A stretch of DNA of 6,311 nt from Burkholderiales bacterium (GTDB taxonomy: Bacteria; Pseudomonadota; Gammaproteobacteria; Burkholderiales; SG8-39). A program made the translations under genes and the position numbers. Under the pieces are notes generated by a model. It ran no database searches. It was not told the DNA's origin and worked only from the letters and a program-made list of their open reading frames with translations. The stretch covers positions 1 through 6,311 of the forward strand of contig JADGRR010000185.1 of assembly GCA_017880745.1 (NCBI GenBank), written 5' to 3'. Shown piece after piece: positions 6,003-6,311 of this stretch (position 1 is the stretch's first letter; every line of letters starts with the position of its first letter).

Positions 6003-6311
6003 CTACGACCCGCAGGCGAATTCCCGCAAGGTTTCCACTAAGGTGTCAGGCGGGACTGGCCGCCAGTCGCCGGGAACAGTGCTGGTTCCAAGCACTTCAC
6101 CTTCGCCCATATTTCCAGAATGCAGAGAGATCGAAAGCGTTCGCGTTCGCTCTTGCTTGCAGTCATATTCATCTTGCATTCTTACCGACAGATGCGGCTT
6201 AATCCCTTCGATCCCTCTGGCCTTGGTGTAGTCAAGCAGGTGCCACATGCTCACCATGTTGCCCGCCTTGCGAATTGTGGCGGGGTCGGCGTAGGTGGTA
6301 GTGGTCTCATT
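6003..6311 (-). CDS. Surface-adhesin-E-like protein, 5' end beyond the window (102 aa seen)
   Basis: The visible part is the C-terminal 102 residues, with the gene entering at the right edge and ending at a TAG (6003-6005). Features shared with the surface-adhesin E-like family are YADPATIRKAGNMVSMWHLLD (about residues 7-27), QDEYDCKQERTR (about 50-61), LHSGNMGEGEVL (about 66-77), and the end WRPVPPDTLVETLREFACGS (about 83-102). The cysteines in EYDCKQE and FACGS probably form a disulphide, as expected of an exported protein. Intact members are about 130-150 residues with a signal peptide or lipobox, which would lie outside the window. An internal ATG at 6257 is not the real start, because family sequence continues upstream of it to the edge. 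Its function is unproven despite the family name. It probably headed a transcript with the nuclease-like gene. Confidence 0.8.
   Translation of the reverse strand, partial: NETTTTYADPATIRKAGNMVSMWHLLDYTKARGIEGIKPHLSVRMQDEYDCKQERTRTLSISLHSGNMGEGEVLGTSTVPGDWRPVPPDTLVETLREFACGS

Noticed and set aside
5794..6231. Plus-strand open frame of 145 codons at the right end
   Set aside because: Antisense to the nuclease-like and adhesin-like frames, which have recognisable family motifs; the plus-strand translation has none.
1..6311. CRISPR arrays, tRNA or rRNA genes, IS elements, integron attC sites
   Set aside because: I saw no spaced direct repeats, cloverleaf-type sequence, transposase motifs or terminal inverted repeats. 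The remnants at 5076-5171 and 5604-5996 suggest rearrangement, but no mobile element is visible.

Overview
The window looks like chromosomal DNA from a GC-rich betaproteobacterium, most likely Burkholderiales or a relative. This rests on recognising protein families, not on a database search: a decayed Bug/TctC-type solute receptor tail, an AlkK-like acyl-CoA ligase, a UxaA/GarD-family dehydratase, a coiled-coil HTH protein of a type common in that group, and a surface-adhesin-E-like protein. Core genes run at about 65% G+C, while the hemerythrin gene is clearly AT-richer.

Layout. Positions 1-231 hold the eroded 3' end of a Bug-type periplasmic receptor gene on the + strand, with an apparent frameshift just before its natural stop. 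A GC-rich inverted repeat (298-326) separates it from a convergent cold-shock protein gene (553 down to 347), which starts at GTG. A roughly 200-base intergenic region divides that gene from a small two-helix membrane protein gene (771-944, +). Two large metabolic genes follow on the + strand: an AMP-forming acyl-CoA ligase (1043-2671) and a UxaA-family hydro-lyase (2808-4355, GTG start). The 136-base gap between them carries an inverted repeat.

The right third is a patchwork. A 287-base gap leads to a complete bacteriohemerythrin gene (4643-5062, +) with all seven expected iron ligands. A short Gfa/CENP-V-like fragment follows (5076-5171, +). The last three genes are on the minus strand and are transcribed from right to left: a surface-adhesin-E-like protein cut by the window edge (6311 to 6003), a truncated staphylococcal-nuclease-like gene with a lost catalytic glutamate (5996 to 5604), and a coiled-coil HTH DNA-binding protein (5727 to 5260).

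How the genes work together: the ligase and hydro-lyase could be cotranscribed catabolic genes, but the sequence does not show a shared pathway. The other genes look functionally unrelated: cold adaptation, diiron O2 binding, transcription control and cell surface. I found no convincing undescribed system. The most noteworthy points are three gene remnants, the atypical base composition of the hemerythrin gene, the nuclease remnant in frame behind the adhesin stop codon, and the unusual ligase/hydro-lyase pairing.
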